DNA of 64,000 bases, from assembly GCA_009823505.1 (NCBI GenBank), contig VZQC01007114.1:1331352-1395351 (forward strand). Reading direction: 5' to 3'. The notes beneath the pieces were generated by a model that saw nothing but the letters and a program-made list of their open reading frames with translations, had not been told where the DNA came from and searched no databases. Positions 47,926 through 60,808 of this stretch are shown piece after piece. The position numbers and the translations under genes were made by a program. This stretch comes from Rhizomys pruinosus (Eukaryota > Chordata > Mammalia > Rodentia > Spalacidae). How positions within the stretch are numbered: position 1 is the stretch's first letter; each line of letters begins with the position of its first letter.

Positions 47926-48080
47926 TGCTGGGGGCTCATGCCTTTAATCCTAGCACTTGGGAGGCAGAGGCAGGTGGATCGCTGTGAGTTCGAGGCCAGC
48001 CTGATCTACAGAGCAAGCTCCAGGATAGCTGGGACTAAAGGAAGACCCTGTCTCAAAAATAACAACAACAACAAAAAAAA
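47926..48080 (+). mobile_element. B1 SINE inserted at the 5' edge of a B2
   Basis: 5'-shortened B1 (CTCATGCCTTTAATCC ... CTGTCTCAAAAATAACAACA). The text ATTGCTGGGGGCT before and ACTGCTGGGGGCT after is the duplicated start of the following B2. Confidence 0.9.
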
Positions 48081-48083
48081 CTG

Positions 48084-48310
48084 CTGGGGGCTAGAGAGAT
48101 GGCTCAGCAGTTCAGTCTTCCAGAAAACTGGGGCTCAATTCCCAGCACCCACATGGCCAGTAACAACCATCTATAACTCCAGTTCCAGCAGAATCTGACT
48201 CCCTCTCCTGACCTCCTTGGGCATTGTACAACATGGGTATACTTACATACATGCAGACAGTACACTCACACATAAAATAAAATAAAAATGATAAATAAAA
48301 TATTTAAAAA
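48084..48310 (+). mobile_element. B2/B3-class SINE
   Basis: TGGGGGCTAGAGAGATGGCT head, CTCAATTCCCAGCACCC, AAAATAAAAATGATAAAT tail. Confidence 0.92.
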
Positions 48311-51300
48311 ATAATAAACTAAAATTATTGAAGATACCTTGCATTACCCACATTCCCTTGTGCTCCTTGCTAGTGACAAGGAAGATCCAACAAGGCAAAG
48401 TAGACAAGAATTGGCAGGTGCTAAGTAAGCATAACTTTTACCTGACATCCTAATTAAGACCTTTTTAGCCCGCATATTGTACATTCCCTCTGCATCCCAG
48501 AAAGTCAATTTCCTTACCAGACGTCCAAGTGATTTCAGAAATTATGTCTCTAAGGCTGAAAAGAAAATCAATACAATTATAGTGAAGGTGGCTTTCACTA
48601 TCTAAAGCTTCAAATCACTGCCCCATAAAATTCCATACATTCCATGATTGAAGGATTTTTTAATTATAAAATTAATATAAACAAAAGATAACCTAATCCT
48701 AGTTTCCATCTCCTCTCAAGAGCAGTTTTATAGACTCCTTAGTGTGAGATACACTGGATGCAAAACCAGATATACAGGAATTGCTCTTAATAAAATTCAG
48801 TTATAGTCATGAAAATGCTTTGTCATGGTAGATAGTTTTAGTCTATAAAGAAAATAGTTTTGCATTGAAACTTCAAGACCCAGGTGCATTAGCCAGCAGG
48901 TGGATTTATCAAAAAACTGGGTGGTCTTCTGCGAGAGCAGAAGAGCTTCCCAAGATGAGAAACCAGTAGTAAATGCTGAGATAAGCTGCATTCTACAGAG
49001 GCCAATAACACTCATTCCTAGCCTTAACTTTCCTCGGGTAAACCAAACTAGCAGTGTCTGTTTCTTTAAGAGGGAAATACTGTAAGAAGTGTCTCAGGGG
49101 GAGGGGACATTAAAATGAACATAACATTTGTTATGCTTTGAAATGGCTAACAAGGCAGAAAAGTGATTTTGATAGGTAGGAGTAGAAAGAGCCAGTACTG
49201 GAAGGAAGGACATTTGCAGCCACAGATTTGAATGTAGAAACCTAAGTTTTGAGATTTAGGATGGCAGCTTCCACTTGCCCTGGGTTCAGGGCGAGGAGTG
49301 AGCATAGGGCAGAGGTTTCCTTCACTCTGCTCAGTTGGAAGACTCCAGTAGAAAGCAGCACGCTTTAACGTTCTAAGTGTCTTTTTCTGTAAAGATGCTG
49401 TTAGAATATTGGCTAAAAATTAAGTTTCATTTCCATTATTAAAATGCATTTTCAGTTTCTCTTAATATTTAATGAATGAGCTTCTCTACTAGGAAACAAG
49501 AAAAACCTTTGACACTGACATGTTTGCTTTTGCTGTATACATAATTTAATCTGAAAATGGATAAGGTTCTTTTATTCCTTTTGTCTTGATAATGGGGTCT
49601 TGCTAAGTTACTCCAGCTAGCCTTGAATTTACAATCCCTCCTACCTCCCCTCTAAAGCCCTGTAGGTATGTACCTTCTCAACAGCCTTTGAAAGCTTTCT
49701 ATGTAAGTGGTTTTGTGTCCATTAAAATCCGGAACTTTTGCTAAGGTCTCAAATAGCCTACGCTGTAATATAACAAGAATCATCAAAACATTTTCTCAGA
49801 AAGCCACGACTACTATTAAAAACAGTCACATAAATACATACACACTCTTTTGTATGTAACAGGAAAACTCGCATTCACAAGCAAACAAATTCCAAAGTTT
49901 TGTCATTAAGAGATGCAGGGTTTTTCTTGGTAGCTCCTGTCCTCTTTACTACAGTGCCCATGTGTATTTACTACAGCCCCCTTACACAGTATTCACAAAA
50001 CCGAAAACTGGACTCCAACCTGCTCCACAGCTGCAAATATGTCTACTATTTCCTTCTTCTTACCTCCATTTTAGTCCTACCCAGAAGAGTTCAAGAGAAC
50101 TCCTCTACAGTGGTTAACCAGAAAGTGTGGTCTTAACCCTTCAACAAAATCCACCCTGGTGTGAGAAAGCTTCATTTTAGAGACACTTAATACACCAGCC
50201 GGTTTTAATGTTTTTCCAAATTCTGCTTTTAGTCCTATCAAACCTCCATTTTCTATCTCTTATTAACGTCTTGAGTAAACCCCGTTATTTCTGTTCCCTT
50301 CTAGGTATTAAGAGTCAGTCTTACTAGAAAATTTCTTCTTAGACCCAGTTCAAATTCCATTATCTCCTGGTCCATGGTTAGGAGAGAATCCCAATTCTAG
50401 AGTCCACTAATAAAGAGAGGAGGTGCTTACTCTTTTCCTTCTTAAACTCCCACATACCACCCATGCAGATGTGGACTGACAAACTTGGAGATGGTATGGA
50501 TGTGTGTGTTGGGGGAGGGTCTGTTCTTGGTTATTGATCAGATTTCCCTGGTACACTGAGTTAGCTGTGGACAGGTCTACGAGATAATGTTTCCCATCTA
50601 CTTTGTGATTAGGGCATCCCTACTGCTGGCCACTGGCTGCCTGGGTAGCAGGAGTCCTTGCCATTCCTTCCAGCTTAGTGTTCCTCTACAAACAGCTAGG
50701 GGCAAAGACACTAGCTGGAGGAAGGACCGAAACAGCCCTGACAGAGAGGAGAAGATTTGAATCCATAGTCATTCTATGGCAGGAGGGAGTGCAGAGTAAT
50801 CCTAAACAGAATCAGGATGTCGTTTCCTTCTCCTTGGGTTCCAAAGTGATAATTTTATCTTCTATAGAGCGCTCCACCACCTAATGTTGCTGGGTGCAGC
50901 AGTAAGAGTCATGGAATACTTTTGTAGGTTGGGTTCCCTGGTAAGGAAGGGTTTTCAAGGATTATCCCATTCAGTTCTCATGACAGCACTGAGTGTTGTG
51001 TATTAGCATCTCTTGTGGACCAGGCAGAATGCAGAAGCAGTCTGAAGTCCATGGTTTTTGAATACTTGTATTTGGTTCTCCAAATCTGAAACTGTGGAAA
51101 TAGTGTTCCTCTTAGTTTGCTATCTCTGAAACTGTTTAATCAAATTGTGATGCTAATGCTATTAATCCACATTACTGCAAATACTGTGCTTTCTAGTACT
51201 GAGATGAACAGCTGGAATGATGTGACTTGACTTTGCATCTCCTGCCTCTTTACGTAGATATGTGTTTAAATATTTCTTTCTGAACCCCTAGTTCTAATGA

Positions 51301-51350
51301 AGAATGCTATCAATCTTTCTCCTATGGTTAGCTTTATTCACCTACCCTGT
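48311..51350. other. Repeat-poor intronic block
   Basis: About 3 kb with only a diverged reverse B1 at about 49578-49685 (GGTCTTGCTAAGTTACTCC). No coding frame of note. Confidence 0.45.
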
Positions 51351-51351
51351 G

Positions 51352-51352
51352 T

Positions 51353-51394
<42 letters not shown>

Positions 51395-51437
51395 TTCCTT
51401 CCTTCCTTCCTTCCTTCCTTCCTTCCTTCCTTCCTTC

Positions 51438-51477
<40 letters not shown>
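51352..51477. repeat. (TTTC)n(TTCC)n(TTTC)n microsatellite
   Basis: A TTTC block to about 51390, a TTCC block to about 51440, then TTTC again, all pyrimidine on the + strand. The stop-free frames across it are compositional. Confidence 0.97.
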
Positions 51478-52593
51478 TTTTCCTTAAGCTTTTGTAGTTT
51501 CTTAACATAATTCCCAATCAAGTTTAGACCCCCTCCCCTGTGTGAAATAACTTGTGCATATGACTCCTCACGTTTGGATAATATGATAAGATAAACTGGA
51601 ATCTTTATTAAAGAAAGAATAGAAACAAGTATTAATTATTTTAAACACCAGCAAAATAGCATGTTATAAACAAAACAACTTTTTATTACTTAACTATTAT
51701 TTTATGACCCTGGCAATCCTTACCATGTAATAAAAATGCTTCACATAAAAGCTGACTTCACTGTGTATTTTTAGGATCAGTTAAAATATTTTAAACATTG
51801 TCATATAGTATTTTTATTTCTTTTTGAGAGAGAGATTATTGACTCTCAATAAAATGAACATGTTGTACCAAGTACTATATTACTTATTGCTTTAGAAAAA
51901 CCTCTCTTTGTTTCTGATGACTCTAACATTTTTCTGAGGTTCTGAACCACAACCTGCTTGTTGGCTATCAAGAGGGAAGATGTGGATGTTTATGGAGAGG
52001 ATAGACTTGGTCCCAAGTGGACCCCACCTCCATTCACTGTCTTTCTGTGCTCAGAAACTCCCTCTCTGGACTCAGTGAGGGCTGCCATCTACTTCTCAAC
52101 CCAGAAGCAAGAGTGTTATCCTGAGCTTCCCATAATGCATAGCAAGTATTTGACGAGGTGCAGATGGTGGTGAAACACTGACTTCTGGGATTTGGTGCGT
52201 GGTAGAAGCCACCAAGCCAGATTTGCAACTCTACAAATCCTGAGAGGAGGGAACACAGTGTGCTCAATACTTAACCATACTTGAGATCAGGACTCAACTG
52301 ACAAAAAGTAATGTTTTCCAGTGAATCCTTGGGGGTGGGGTAGTTACGAGTTGGCTGGATGGAGACTGAATGCAATGGCTCCCTCCATTCGTCCCCACCT
52401 CTCCTATGTCTGGTCATCTCCTCCACTAAGCTCATCAATAGTCCACCCATTTCTCTCCATCATAATCGACTGTTCTAGGCCAGCTCACCCATTTATTTCT
52501 AAATGCATATAAACCCTGGAAGTAGTCTGTCTGTCTTGATCTTGCCTACTTAGTGCATTATAGAGTATGTATCAGTCAGAAAGATCTGTCTGG

Positions 52594-52596
52594 TGA

Positions 52597-52656
<60 letters not shown>

Positions 52657-52658
52657 AA
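52594..52658. repeat. (GAAA)n microsatellite
   Basis: About 16 uninterrupted units. Complementary to the TTTC blocks 1.1 kb upstream. Confidence 0.97.
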
Positions 52659-52756
52659 CCTGCCTGTCTTCTGCTTGGAGATGCCATTCATAATTTCAGT
52701 CCTTTTCTACTCTTAGCTCTTTATAGTCTGTGCTTCCAGTTCCTGACATCATCACT

Positions 52757-53130
52757 TACTGTATTAGTCATTCTTCCCATTGCTGTGACTGAATACCCAA
52801 CAAAGCGAAACTTAGGGTGAAAGTTGATTTTGGCTCATGGTTTGAGGGGACAAGGTCCACCATGGTGGGTAGGCACAAGAGACTGCTTATATTTTGGCAA
52901 ACCAGGAAGTAGATAATTCTGGGGCCCACCTGCCTTTCTCCTTTTTCCTCTTTTAATCAACCATGGGATGCTGCCCCCCATGGTTGATTAAAAGAGAATA
53001 CCTCTATGGTAGGTATTCTCACCATAGTTCACGGTCTTTCAATATGCCTGGAGAGGAACGCCTAGAGGTGTGTCCCATGGTGATTCTCAATCCACTCAAG
53101 TGAAATGATGTGAAACACTAGTATTTCGGG
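52757..53130 (-). mobile_element. Rodent LTR-like repeat carrying an inverted repeat
   Basis: GTATTAGTCATTCTTCCCAT, GTTGATTTTGGCTCATGG, TCCACCATGGTGGGTAGGC place it with the repeats at 22247 and 43675. Its middle holds a hairpin (52948-52996). Confidence 0.5.
52948..52996. repeat. Perfect 20-bp inverted repeat (hairpin)
   Basis: Left arm CTCTTTTAATCAACCATGGG (52948-52967), loop ATGCTGCCC, right arm is its exact reverse complement (52977-52996). Shorter overlapping inverted repeats follow: GAATACC 52996-53002 with GGTATTC 53012-53018, and CTATGGT 53004-53010 with ACCATAG 53021-53027. Confidence 0.95.
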
Positions 53131-53411
53131 GAAGAATTGATCCCAAGTCTGGCTTATGGCAGAGCATGGTCATCCCCTCTCCCACTTGTGGAGTTGTGAA
53201 TCCTGCTCTCTGGCTTTGCTTCTTCAACATAACAAAATCCAAGAAAGCAGCTCATCATGATTCACACAGAACCAAACGTTTGCTGTGTTATTATGGACTC
53301 AGTAAACACATGTTCAATGGTGAAGAATGAAGCATAGTGTTATGCTTTTGATAACTTATTTATTTGATTTTCTCAAACAACTGTCCTGCTGTATAATGAA
53401 ATTAATCTCAG

Positions 53412-53575
53412 TTTTTTATTTATTTATTTATTTATTTTTGAGACAATGTCTGCCTATAGCCACAGCTAGCCTGGAACTCACTATGGAGATGAGGTTAACC
53501 TCAATCTCACAGAGATCTACCTTCCTCCACCCCCCAAGTGCTGGGATTAAAGGCATGTGCCACCATATCTGGCTT
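53412..53575 (-). mobile_element. B1 SINE with (TTTA)n tail
   Basis: Reverse B1: (TTTA)n, GAGACAATGTCTGCCTATAG ... GCATGTGCCACCATATCTGG. Confidence 0.92.
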
Positions 53576-56500
53576 CTGAACATCAATATTAATAAGCAAT
53601 TTTTTATGTAACTTAATCTCCATACCTTTAAAAGAAACATCAGAAAATATAAAAATTCAACTGAACAATTTTGACTCTTGTAAGAATAGAAAAAGTTTAT
53701 ATTTAATCTAATAAGCTCATGTTAACATTTAATAATAAACTATTATTTAATAAAATTTTAAAAAGACATATAAGGAAATGCTGTATTTGGCTGGTATAAC
53801 TTTGACACTGTCATATTTGCAAAAGTTCTTTTGTAATCTTTCTTCCTTTAAACGACCTTCCACTCTTCCAACTCTACTGCTCTCTCTGTGACTGATCAAG
53901 GCTCATTCCTGAACCTTAGGGCTTAAGTGTAGCTATCCCTTGATATGAAAGACTCTTCCTTATGCTTAGAAGGTTCACTTTCACTGATCCAGGTATGTGC
54001 AGAGGCCTCCCCAACACCGTCATTGAAATCCTAACCCAGCACTCCTGCTGACAGCAGTCTTGAAACTCCCTTTACTCATCTTCCACAAAATGACATGAAC
54101 CTTCTTTACTCTATTCCTACCACAGAAATGTGGTGCCCCCCCCCACCTTGCTGCCTTTGTTCTGCCATGCTTCTCAAGTGCCCAGAAGAATGCCTCACAA
54201 ATTGAAGGTGCTCAGCCCATATTTGTAGGATGAAAGAAACTATCACATGCTGACGGTAACAATGATTTTCAATAAAATAAAGCAGTATATGATTAATTTC
54301 TGGAGCCAATTATACTTAGCCACCAGGAAACTTTGTGACTATTTTAACCCCTATGGGAATATGCTTAGTCTACAAGAAAGCCCTCCCTCCCTCCGTCTTT
54401 TCTTTCATCTCCTTTCTTACCTTAGTGTCACCATGGGCTACTGCATAAACACTGTGCTCACACTTAGAATGATTGTCTAATTCCTTTTAAGTCATTATAA
54501 TTTACAAATGAGAAACCAAACACTGCAACATTCAATCATTCCTATATTATATGCTAATGCATGGTACAGGTTCATAAGAATACGCACAGTGGAGGGGCTT
54601 TTATTAGACTCAGTATGGCTCATCTTGCCAAGGCAACGCTGATGTGAACTATTTCTAAATAACAGAAAGATGCATTCATGAAAACATTAACTAGCCAGTT
54701 AGCATTTTTATAAGCTGAACTTACCTGTGTTCTCTCTGTCTCCTTCGCTCTTACAGTTTTGAATCCCCCTTTCCTCTAAATACTTACTGTTCTTCCATGA
54801 GCCAATGAATAATTTTGACATCTGTCTTCCTGATGTCATTTCTTTTGAAAGAAGGTAGATTTTCACTTCCATACAAAGCTAACCTAGCGTCATTTCCATA
54901 TTTAAAATGGAGCCTAACTATTTAGACAAAATAAAATCAGTACAGAATCTTTGGACATTTGTCTCTGAATGAAAATAGCTAAGTGAATCGCCTGTTCATA
55001 ATTAATAAAATCCAGTGACAGCACCAGACTTCCATCGAACATTTTCTTTTTTGGTATTCATTCTCATTAATTTGCATTTTACTTAATGAGCATCATGAAT
55101 CTTTTAATAGCAATGATTATACTGTACTCTACTATTTCTATTTTTTAGCTAGGTTCTAATATTTGAAATTAGAAGGAAATATTTATCCAATTACTTCTCA
55201 CTTTATAAATACTGTATCTGTCTTGGCCAAAAGATGGCTACCACCTGTTCTACCTATAGGAAGCCAAAAATGTCGACTCTAACCAATGATAAGCAGAAGG
55301 AAAAAAAGATTGAGATTCTTCTTGACGGTCATATTTTGCTCAAAATAGGCAAGTAGTGCTCAATCAAGAATTGTTATTGAATTAATTAAACTTTAGAAAT
55401 TGTAGTATGACTATTTTAAAAAATTTGAAAGTATATTTTTGGAATATTAAGGCTCAGAATTTCACTTTGGCTTAAATGAAATCCAGAGCTCCAGAGATGA
55501 CAGCAACATGTTTTCTCTGGGATGTCAAAACTGGTTGTGTGCATGAGATCACATGATAAAAGGGATCACAGAAGATATAGCTGTCACAGACATGTGGCAG
55601 TCAGGGCAGAACCAGCTTCAGCCTCTGTCTCATGGAGCAACATCAGGTAGATGTGGAAAAAAAACAACTGGATTTCATATTTTTATCAAAACCCTTCAGG
55701 TCTCTGAAAGAAGGTCAGTAATGATGACAGGACACATATAAATGTGTCATATTGTCATATTCCTCAGCCCCAAGAGCGACTGATGTGCCTTCAGGTGTCT
55801 GTCCATGAGCACCCCAGAAAAATCAATAAGAAAAATAATCAGATAGAAAGATCTAGATGTAATCTAGAGCTTGTGAGATGTCATCACTAAAGGAAAGCTT
55901 ACAAAGGATGGATGCTTTTCCAGGTTGCTCTTTTGCCATGTGCTGCTTGGGCTAGCTTCTAGACGAGAGTGGTTTTGCTACAGGGTGGAAGGTGACAGAG
56001 GTTTTTCCTCATTTCAGTAGCAACACGGGTGGGTTGTTTGCTGCGGGACTTCAGTCTGCTTGAGTGCATTTTCTGCCAGGTTAGGAGACTGAATTCTCTC
56101 TCTTCTATCCCTCAGACCCTGAGCCTGCAGGGCAGACAGACAGAAGCACACATATGATTAATACAGCACAGCTGCTTGAGTGAGCATTTGCATATGTATT
56201 AACAGAAGCAAAAAAAAAAAAAAAAAAAAAACAGCCCCCACCAAACAATTAAAATTATATACAGAGGCATTCTGTATACTGAAAAAACATATGCAAATCA
56301 GCCTGGAAAAGTGCAGCCAACATTCACTCTGACTTTCCCAAGCCCATATGGGGTCCAAGCAAAGCCCAGCAGTGTTCAAGTATCCCCTCTAAGGAAGCTG
56401 GTAGGTTGTGGTTCCATGCTTATGGTCTCCCCTGTATTTCTCGGGGGATGTTTGACATTGAGGAACAATGAGCATAGTAACAACATGGCCTCTGCCATAC

Positions 56501-56867
56501 AGCTCGGAGCCCCTACTTCCGTTCTTGGAGTGGGACATGTAACATGCTCCCCCAAACTATCTGTATATGTACAATGCCATTTTCCTTAAGATAAAGCATA
56601 TAGTAAGTTTCAACTTATATTCGAAGTTCTACCGCTGCCCACTGTAAAATGATAGGACAGTTAATTAAGGTCAGGTCCCGGTCACAACTCCATGCTGGTG
56701 TCTTGATGGCAGCCTTATCATCAATCAAAACATGTTTATGTGACTCTCCAATGTTTCTAAGTTAATTAAAGTACCTGCAAAGGTTTCTGCACTGAAGGCG
56801 AATGGTAGATACATTCTTGGAACAATAAAAATATATTGAAATGTTAAAAGCTTGTAGTTTTTAAATT
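53576..56867. other. Long SINE-free AT-rich block
   Basis: About 3.3 kb with no recognised SINE, unusual for this window. Contains an octamer ATTTGCAT at 55070-55077 next to TTAA, and a poly-A run at 56210-56231. No coding frame identified. It may include conserved regulatory DNA; unproven. Confidence 0.4.
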
Positions 56868-57066
56868 TATATTTAATTTTATTTTATTGGATAAGTGTTT
56901 TGCCTGGACATTATCTGTGTGCCCATGTGGTGCAATGCCCACAGAGGCCTGCAGAGGGTGGTGGAGCACCTGGAACTGGAGTTACAGGTGGTTGTGTGCT
57001 GCCATATGGGGACTGGGAACTGAATCCAGGTCCTTTGCAAGACTAGCCAGTGCCCTTAACCACGAG
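56868..57066 (-). mobile_element. B2/B3-class SINE, 5' end missing
   Basis: Reverse: GTTTTGCCTGGACATTATC, GGAACTGAATCCAGGTCC, CAGTGCCCTTAACCACGAGCC. It stops before the usual ATCTCTCCAGCC head. Confidence 0.88.
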
Positions 57067-57185
57067 CCAGCAGCGCGCAGGGCCGGGGATGCGTTGAGGG
57101 ATCAAGAAAAACAAAATGGCAGTTGGCGGGAGTTGGCGATATGTAAGCGAAGCAACAATAAGATGCGGGGAGGGATTCGATTTAG
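57067..57185. other. CpG-containing unassigned segment
   Basis: AGCGCGCAGGGCCGGGGATG and further CpG-bearing sequence lies between the truncated B2 and the L1 end. It fits neither element. Confidence 0.35.
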
Positions 57186-60100
57186 TATTTTAATATATAT
57201 GTATAATCTTAAAATTTCTAATCAAATTTAGACCCGTGTCCCCCCCATCCCCCCACCCCACCCCGAGCTATGGATTTCGCGCAAACATGCTTTTCATCTC
57301 TTTCAGTTTTGCTGGCAATAGAATTCTCCATGGTGGAAGTTGGTTGTTGTGAGCAAGTTGCACTGTTTCAGCTCAGTTTTGGATGCAGTCCTTTCTGTTG
57401 TTGTTGTTGTTGTTGTTATTGGTTGTTGTTGTTGTCGTTGTGTTTACCAGTATGCACACTCGCCCAGACTGCTTGGACAAACAGCTCAGGGGCCATGCAC
57501 AGGAAAACTTACATACGAGGTAATTGCATTCAGCATCCAAGATGAGGGAACCATTCTATATTGTTTTTCTGGGACTGAGTTCGTCTTCAACTTCAGCAGG
57601 GATGTCTTGCTAGCTCCAGCCTATTTTTCTTCAAAGCTCATGATGTCGTCGCTGTTACTGCTGCATAGAACTCCATTTGTGTGTGGAGTAACCACATTTT
57701 TTCTTATCCACGTTTTCGTGAGGCGGCATTTTGGGTTGGTTCCACTCATCTTCTATTGTAGAGAGAGAGCTTGAAATTAACATGACCATGCATGTATCCT
57801 GCAGTTGGGGTGAGTCTGGGGGTACTGCCTAGGTATGGTTTATGGCTGGGTCCAGGTGGGCAAGTTTATTATCCAGTCTTCCAGGGTCTCTCCACACATG
57901 CTTCCATATACTGGCCACGAGTTTATCTTTCCCACCAGCAATGGATGAGTGTTCCCTCTTTCCCCACAGCCCTTCTCCAGTACGTTGGACATGTTTTTTG
58001 GATCCTAGCCAGTCTTACTGGATAAGATTGATATCTTAAAGTGCTTTTGATTGCATGTTCCTATGATTATAGTGATTTGAACACTTCTAAGGGTGTTTCC
58101 AGCCATCGCTTAAATCTCATGTGAGCACTACTCGTCTTTCTCTTTTCTGTTTTTGTTTTTTTCGAGTGTTTTATATATTCTGGAAATCATGCGTGTCAGA
58201 TGTTTCTGAGGTGGAAGGTTTCCTCCCATCAGTATGGATTTTCTTTCACTTAATTTTTTTCTTTTGATGTACAGGAAGCTTTTATTTTTTGTTTAAGAGG
58301 TCCCCATTTTGTCATTGCGACATTAATCTTGTGCAGCTGCTGTCTGATTTAGGAAGTCTTTTCCTATGCTGATGTCTTGTGGTCTGCTGCCAACTTTTTC
58401 TTCTATCACCTTCAGAGTTTGGTGCTTCATGTTGAGGTCTTTAATCCATCTGGAGTTGCTTTATACAGGGGCAAGATGTAGGGGTTTATTTCATTCTTCT
58501 ACACGGGTGGTGATCCAGTTTGCCAATACCACTTGCTGAAGATGCTGTCTTTTCTCCATTGTGTCTTCTTGGCCCCTTGTCAAATATGAGATGGCTGAAT
58601 TGTATGTGCTCAAGTTTGGATCTTCAATTTGTTGCATTGGTCAACAGTCTGTTTTTGTGCCAGTACCGGCTGTTTTTATGACTATAGCCCTGTAGTATAG
58701 TTTGAAGTCTGGTATAGAGATCCCCCCTGTGTGCTTCTTTTCACTCGGGTTGTTATTGGGCTATTCAGGGTCTTTTGTTTTTTCCAGATGAATTTAAGGA
58801 CTTTTTTCCAAGCCTGTGAAGAAACTCTTGGGATTTTATTGGAGATTGTGTTACAATCTATACAAGGAGTTTGGGTAGAATGGACATTTTTACATGTTAA
58901 TTTTTCCCATCCATGAGCATGGGAGGTTTTTCCATCTTCTGATGTCTGAATTTTTTAGTTCAGTGATAGATCTTGTCTTGTGCTCTTTCTGTTTTAATTT
59001 TTTTTATGTGTGTGTTTATGCCTTGTTGTGTTTTATTTTCCCTTTTTTTCTTTTTGTTAGGTATTCTTCTGTCTCCCTTTCTGTGCTGAAATTTTGAGGC
59101 TATTGTGACGTGGAGGGGTCTCTTTGCATTACCTCACCCGTCCTATGTTGTTGGCTGACAGACAGGCCACGATTTTTTTTTAGGTTAATTTGTATCCTGC
59201 CACTTTGCTGAAGCCTGTTATCATTTTAGAGTTTTCTGGTGGAGTTTTAGCATCCTTAAGTGAACAATCATATCATCAACAAATAGGATAGCTTGATTCC
59301 CTTTTCATAGTACTCCTTTAATTTCCTTTTATTGCCTTATTGCTCTAGCAAGTGTTTTAAGCACTATATTGAGAGGAGTGGTGACGGGGGCAGCCTTGCC
59401 AAGTTCCTAACTTTAAAGGAATGTTTCTGTCATTTCCATCTTAGGATGATATTGGCTGTGGGTTTCCTGTATATGACTTTGATTACACTGAGTAAGTAAT
59501 GATCCCCTCCATCCAATTCCCTCTAGGACTTTAAGCAGAAGGGGAGATGCTGGATTTTGTCAAAGGCTTTTTCCCATCAACTGAGATGATCGTGTGGTTT
59601 TTGCTTCTCACCTTTCCATTTATGTGCTTAATGTGTTTTATTGATTTTCGTACGTTGTCCCATCCTGCACTCATCTGGTATGAATCCAACTTGGTCATGA
59701 TGGATGATCTTCTTGATGTGAGTCGTCATGTGATTTGCCAGTCTCCTGTTTGAATTTTGGAATCTGTGTTTCGTTAGGGAGATGGGTCTATAGTTCTCCT
59801 TTTTAGTTGTATCTTTGCCTGGTTTTTTGCCTGGTTTTTGTAATAGAGTGATGCCTGGCTTCATCAGAAGAAATTCGGGAGAATTCCCTCTGTTGGACCC
59901 TTCCCTGAAACAATTTCAGTATACATGGTTTGTAGTCTTTTTTTGGAAATGTTTATAGAATTCCTGCCGTGAATACCATCTGGGCCTGGCCTTTTTTTAG
60001 GTGCCATTCCAACAGGGGAGCAACATTCACATTTTTTCATGTATTATGGGTCTGTAAAGTTGTCAATCTCTTCTTGGTGAGCTTTGGTGATTCGCAGTGT

Positions 60101-60640
60101 TTCACATATTCTTCCATTTCTTCTAGGTTTTCAAACTTGGTAGAGTATAGGTTTTTGAAGTATTCCCGTATGATTTTCTGGCATCTTTTCCTTGTCTGTT
60201 GATGCTATTCTTTTCCTTTTCACAGAGAGAGACGGTCCTTTCTTCCCTTGGTAACTGGGCTAGAGGTCCCTCTATATCGTGTTTACTACTCCAGTTTCAA
60301 AGAACCAACTTTTTGGATTTTTTTTTGTGATTGTTTTCTTTGTTTCTTTTCATTGATTTCTGCTCTGATTTTTGCCTCGCTTATTCCTTCCTGTTGTGCA
60401 TAGGTTCATCTTGTTGCATCTCGCAAGCTTTCCAGCTGCTAGTGTTAGATTCATTCACTTGTGCTCGTGTCTTTTCTAATCTAGGCACCCAGGGCTATAA
60501 ACTTCCTCTTATTACTGGCTTTTAAGGTATCCCATAGGTTTTGTTGTGTTGTATTATCATTGTCATTCAGTTCCAGAATGTTTTATTTCTTTTTTTGTCT
60601 CTTCCTTGACCCATTCATTTTTCAACCTGGACAAGTAGAC
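57186..60640 (-). mobile_element. 5'-truncated, decayed L1 (ORF2 reverse transcriptase part and 3'UTR)
   Basis: This is a LINE-1 copy in reverse orientation. On the minus strand the RT region is recognisable (ENYRPISL and [10 protein letters not shown], in a 78-residue open stretch 59628-59864). The RT catalytic motif near 59266-59287 reads FVDD rather than FADD, with both Asp kept. Downstream come the ORF2 C-terminal region and the 3'UTR, with a G-rich polypurine tract (C-runs at 57240-57264 on the + strand). The 5' end stops near 60640 inside ORF2, so ORF1 and the endonuclease are absent. Many frameshifts and stops break the reading frame. The long + strand ORFs here are antisense shadows. 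No A-tail is visible at the 57186 end. It is inactive. Exact ends are approximate. Confidence 0.88.
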
Positions 60641-60808
60641 TATATTACTGTACTTGGTAAATATAACATGGCAGCCTCCCTAGTTATTAATAATCAGTAC
60701 AGTAGAAGTGTGGTCTTTGTATAAGAGAATTTGGGTAAAAACAGCACGGAGTTTAAAGCAAATCTGCTTTATTGCATGAAGGAATTGTCTTCAGATTAGT
60801 ATTTTTTT

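Noticed and set aside
51297..51510. Phe/Leu/Ser-rich ORFs
   Set aside because: Read-through of the TTTC/TTCC microsatellite.
57270..60525. Multiple + strand ORFs of 60-144 codons
   Set aside because: Antisense translations of the inverted L1 ORF2/3'UTR.
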